From Naumannella halotolerans (GTDB lineage: Bacteria; Actinomycetota; Actinomycetes; Propionibacteriales; Propionibacteriaceae): a DNA stretch of 64,000 nt. The stretch covers positions 1 through 64,000 of the forward strand of contig NZ_SOAW01000004.1 in NCBI RefSeq assembly GCF_004364645.1. The letters are read 5' to 3'. The notes under the pieces are model-generated. The model did not search any database. It was not told where the DNA came from and saw only the letters and a program-made list of their open reading frames with translations. Below are positions 61,280-64,000 of the stretch, piece after piece. The translations under genes were made by a program, and so were the position numbers. How positions within the stretch are numbered: the first letter of the stretch is position 1; every line of letters starts with the position of its first letter.

Positions 61280-62527
61280 TCAGTCGAAGTAGTGGGGTAC
61301 GTCGACGGCACCACCGGCATCGTCGAACTCGGCACGTACTTCCGCCTGCAGGTCTGGATCGCACAGGTAGTCCGCGGCGACCGCAGCCATCGCTCCGGCG
61401 GAGTCGATGATCACCCGGTCGGCAGTCTCGGTGATGGCCTCGGCGGCGAAGTCGCGGGTGTGCAGGGAGAACTCGGGTCCGGTGATCTTGACCATCGGAT
61501 GCAGGGCCGGGGACCCGGAAGCTGACATTGCCGAAGTCGGTGGATCCGGAGAACTGCTCGGCAGCACACCAGCGGGCAGTACCTCGTGACCGCGATCGCC
61601 GTAGCGGCGGTTCCAGGACTGGGCCAGTGCGGTGTTGCCTCGCATCGGCAGGTACGGCGGCGCCTCGTCCCAGACCAGCTCCACCCCGCATCCGGCCATC
61701 AGGCCAGCTCCTTGGGCGATCTCCTCCATTCGGCTGCTGAGGATCTTCAGGGTTTCGGGGTACTGGCTGCGGACGTAGTACAGGATCGAGGCACGGTCCG
61801 GGATCACATTCGGCCGTTCGCCACCTTCGGTGATCACCGCGTGGACCCGGTCGGTGAAAGGCATCTGCTGACGGTTGGCCGCGACCCCCATGTACATCAG
61901 GTTGACCGCATCGAGGGCATTGCGGCCCATGAAGGGCTGGGCGGAGGCATGAGAGGTGATGCCGTGGAAGATCACCTTCAACTGGCGCCGGCCGAGGAAG
62001 ACCGGTTCGGCGCAGTCGTAGGTGAACGGGTGGACCATGATCGAGGCGTCGACATCGTCGAAGGCACCCTCGCGGGCCATCAGTTCCTTGCCCGAGCCAC
62101 CCTCCTCGGCCGGCGTACCCATCCAGATGATCTTGCCGGGAAGTTGATCACGGACCTTGGCCAGCGCCAGGAAGGCGCCGACGCCGGCAGTGGCGATGAT
62201 GTTGTGCCCACAGCCGTGACCGATCCCGGGCAGGGCGTCGTACTCCGCCAGCACGGCGATGCTCGGCCCCGGTCCTGATCCTGCCACCTCTGCCCGCAGC
62301 GCCGTGGGGAGTCCGTAGGCGCCCCGGGTCACCGCGATGCCGTGGCTCTCGACCAGCTCGGCCAGCTGGGCCGCCGACCGGTGTTCCTCGAAGGCGACCT
62401 CCGGGTGCGCGGCAAGATCATGTGAGGTCTCGATCAAGCTGGCTGCGAGTTCGTCCACTGCCGAATCGATCGCCGCCAGCACCGGCGCCGGCGCACCGGC
62501 GGCATCGGAGGCGACAGAACTCATCAA
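61280..62527 (-). CDS. M20-family amidohydrolase (AbgB-like), with a locally shifted frame
   Basis: Zinc peptidase/amidohydrolase, about 415 aa from ATG 62527; the frame is open to 62671. LAEYDALPGIGHGCGHN, GTPAEEGGSGK and HPFTYDCAEP mark the metal-binding domain, and FHGITSHASAQPFMGRNALDA the dimerisation domain. At about 61510-61565 the expected GSTDFGNVSFRVPG appears only in another frame, while the open frame reads PSSSPDPPTSAMSASGSP, so two compensating indels scramble about 17 residues around a conserved aspartate. It is probably inactive if real. Paired with the AbgT remnant, the substrate would be an acyl-aminoacid such as p-aminobenzoyl-glutamate. Confidence 0.78.
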   Translation of the reverse strand: MMSSVASDAAGAPAPVLAAIDSAVDELAASLIETSHDLAAHPEVAFEEHRSAAQLAELVESHGIAVTRGAYGLPTALRAEVAGSGPGPSIAVLAEYDALPGIGHGCGHNIIATAGVGAFLALAKVRDQLPGKIIWMGTPAEEGGSGKELMAREGAFDDVDASIMVHPFTYDCAEPVFLGRRQLKVIFHGITSHASAQPFMGRNALDAVNLMYMGVAANRQQMPFTDRVHAVITEGGERPNVIPDRASILYYVRSQYPETLKILSSRMEEIAQGAGLMAGCGVELVWDEAPPYLPMRGNTALAQSWNRRYGDRGHEVLPAGVLPSSSPDPPTSAMSASGSPALHPMVKITGPEFSLHTRDFAAEAITETADRVIIDSAGAMAAVAADYLCDPDLQAEVRAEFDDAGGAVDVPHYFD

Positions 62528-62885
62528 TCCGGCCCGGGCAGAGGTGATCTTGCTGAGCTCACCGAGGAGGAAAGGGTCGACCGGTTGGGGCAGTCCGTCG
62601 GTGGGCGAACTCTGGGGAGAATCGGCTGGGGCCGTCGCTGGGCTCCTTTCGGTACCTGGTGGGTACAGCATGCAGAATCCCGGCCGGTTGTGCAGCCGAT
62701 GGGCGAGATTGTGCAGAAATGTGCGTTCGCTCCACGGTGTCCACGGCGCGGGCCACCAGCGGGAAACATCGGGGAAAGGTCACAGAAAACCCTCATCGAT
62801 CGGGAACCACGGCTCCGGACCTGGCGTCGCATGTCGGCAAGCAGGAACCAACCACGAGTCAGCCGAACGCCTGAGAGGGAAAGCC

Positions 62886-63446
62886 GTGAACACGCCTCGT
62901 ATCGAATCCACCGGACGCAAGCCCGGCTGTGTCACCAACACCGAGGTCTTCCAGCATCCGCTGATGGAGGAGCCGCCGGCTCCCAGCGCCGGCAAGGTCG
63001 TCCGCCGCCAGGCCGCCGACCTCACCAACCGGGCCCGCGCCCTGTGCTCCGGCTGCCCGCTGGCCGCCGCCTGCCTCTACGACGCCGTGGTCAAGCACGA
63101 TGTCAGCGGTTTCGTCGCCGGCACCACCGAGACCGAGCGCAAGCAGATCCGGCGTCGCCTCGGGGTCACCGTCGAACCCGAGGACTTCGATTCCCTGGCC
63201 GGTTCCTTCCGCTCCGGCAAGCGGGTCGACCACAACGAGGTCGTCCGGCTGCGACAGGCCAACCCGCACGAATCGCTGGAGATGCTGGCGCAGCGCCTGG
63301 AGTGCTCGCTGTCGACGGTCAAACGGCACCTGCGCAAACACCGCCGGGGCGAGAGTTCGGAGCCGGCCACCAGGCGCGTACCCACCCAGGCCGAAGTACT
63401 GCAGGCCGCCGGAATGATGCCCGATCGCAGCAGCGGCGCCGCCTGA
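62886..63446 (+). CDS. WhiB-family regulator with C-terminal HTH
   Basis: Iron-sulphur transcription factor of 186 aa from GTG 62886. Cluster ligands are C15, C54, C57 and C63 (ALCSGCPLAAACLYDAV), with VSGFVAGTTETERKQIRRR in place of the classical GxWGG turn. The gap between C15 and C54 is long. A second part, RLRQANPHESLEMLAQRLECSLSTVKRHLRKHRR, looks like an additional helix-turn-helix, so it may bind DNA without a sigma partner. Two TTGTGCAG repeats 21 bp apart (62688 and 62709) lie upstream and may be control sites. Confidence 0.85.
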   Translation: MNTPRIESTGRKPGCVTNTEVFQHPLMEEPPAPSAGKVVRRQAADLTNRARALCSGCPLAAACLYDAVVKHDVSGFVAGTTETERKQIRRRLGVTVEPEDFDSLAGSFRSGKRVDHNEVVRLRQANPHESLEMLAQRLECSLSTVKRHLRKHRRGESSEPATRRVPTQAEVLQAAGMMPDRSSGAA

Positions 63447-63466
63447 GGCCGGGGCGCCGCTCAGCC

Positions 63467-63663
63467 AAATTGTCGGAAGTTATGGCGGCCTGATCGACCC
63501 GCGAGGTCACCAGAGCTCCCGATGAGTTTCACGAGGTCACCAGAGCCCCCGATAAGTTTCACGGAGCCCCCCGGAATCGACGACCCCGCCACGTCAACCA
63601 AGTCGTCGGGAGATATGGCGACCTGATCAACCCGCGAGGTCACCAGAGCTCCCGATGAGTTTT
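63467..63663. repeat. Imperfect 64-bp direct repeat in an intergenic gap
   Basis: The stretch from 63467 to about 63530 recurs from 63600 to about 63663, including CCCGCGAGGTCACCAGAGCT identically. A third partial copy (ACGAGGTCACCAGAGCCCCC) lies between them at 63531-63550. The stretch 63447-63749 holds no convincing gene. Confidence 0.8.
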
Positions 63664-63749
63664 CTCGAGGCCACCAGAGTCGACGACCCGACCGCAGTGA
63701 CGGCGCCGCCGTAGGAAGACCCCGGCCGCAGTGACGGCTGGCGACGGGA

Positions 63750-64000
63750 TCAGAACCAGCGGGAGAGTTCGTCGACCGTACCGCCGTCGACGAAGCGGCC
63801 GGTGACGGCATCGGCGACCGACTTCACCTCCGGCGGGGCATCGCCGAGGGCGACCCCGCGACCGGCCCAGGTGAGCATCTCGATGTCATTGCGGCCATCG
63901 CCGAGGGCCAGCACATCGGCGGCCTGCACCCCGAGCCGGTCACAGACCTGTTGCAGTCCGCTGGCCTTGTCCACCCCTTCGGGGGCGATGTCCAGCCAGG
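63750..64000 (-). CDS. HAD-superfamily (Cof-type) phosphatase, C-terminal part
   Basis: Only the last 83 codons are inside the window; the gene starts beyond the right edge. DKASGLQQVCDRLG, VLALGDGRNDIEMLTWAG and APPEVKSVADAVT are the C-terminal motifs III and IV of Cof-type HAD phosphatases, with the GDGRNDIEM aspartates binding Mg2+. Substrates in this family are sugar phosphates and cofactors such as FMN or PLP; none can be chosen here. Confidence 0.9.
   Translation of the reverse strand, partial: WLDIAPEGVDKASGLQQVCDRLGVQAADVLALGDGRNDIEMLTWAGRGVALGDAPPEVKSVADAVTGRFVDGGTVDELSRWF

Overview
The window comes from a high-GC Gram-positive actinomycete. The evidence is two WhiB-type iron-sulphur regulators, a Bpa proteasome activator, a Ddn-like F420-dependent nitroreductase-family protein, a TadA-associated protein next to TadA, GTP-dependent PEP carboxykinase, and an integrated pSAM2-like actinomycete element (AICE). 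A placement near Propionibacteriales is only a guess.

Layout. 1-1.3 kb: IS30-family insertion sequence. 1.4-4.6 kb: class A beta-lactamase-fold hydrolase, catalase, AroQ. 4.7-11.1 kb: UvrA paralogue, lipoprotein, cytidine/deoxycytidylate-type deaminase, Ddn-like protein with a divergent TetR gene, and a bacterial voltage-gated sodium-channel homologue. 11.2-19.7 kb: a seven-gene minus-strand operon for uptake and hydrolysis of a cyclic amide (pyrimidine or hydantoin type). It encodes a nitrilase/beta-ureidopropionase, dihydropyrimidinase, LLM oxidoreductase and an NMT1-type ABC importer, and is divergent from a MocR regulator. 19.8-31.2 kb: TadA and its partner, Upp, a P-loop protein, a MarR/EamA pair, a broken gene, MenB, a PemK-like protein, alpha/beta hydrolase, DinB and two acyl-CoA dehydrogenases. 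31.4-35.5 kb: BCCT transporter, GGCT-like protein and glycerate kinase.

35.6-48.4 kb: a 12.8-kb AICE inserted in a tRNA-Arg(ACG) gene, bounded by a 54-bp direct repeat. Its backbone runs Pra-like activator, FtsK/TraSA-like translocase, small WhiB-like protein, RepSA-like initiator, Xis, Int. Its left half is visibly richer in A+T and carries cargo: a secreted metzincin, a small membrane protein, a DnaQ-like exonuclease with zinc-ribbon and HTH ends, a nucleotidyltransferase-fold protein overlapping an unrecognised partner gene, a small alarmone-hydrolase-like HD protein and a NUDIX hydrolase. A divergent/convergent XRE regulator sits beside a strong operator array.

48.5-64 kb: PEP carboxykinase, DUF418 protein/TetR pair, two tRNA-Ser genes, membrane-anchored cutinase, LCP ligase, quinone oxidoreductase, frameshifted MFS transporter, Bpa, a decayed AbgT transporter next to an M20 amidohydrolase with a locally shifted frame, a WhiB regulator and the end of a HAD phosphatase.

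Two window-wide patterns stand out. A 78-bp partly palindromic repeat occurs twice, 33 kb apart, just downstream of stop codons. Several short imperfect tandem arrays (12-18 bp units) lie in gene-to-gene gaps. The most promising under-described material is the nucleotide-metabolism cargo block of the AICE.
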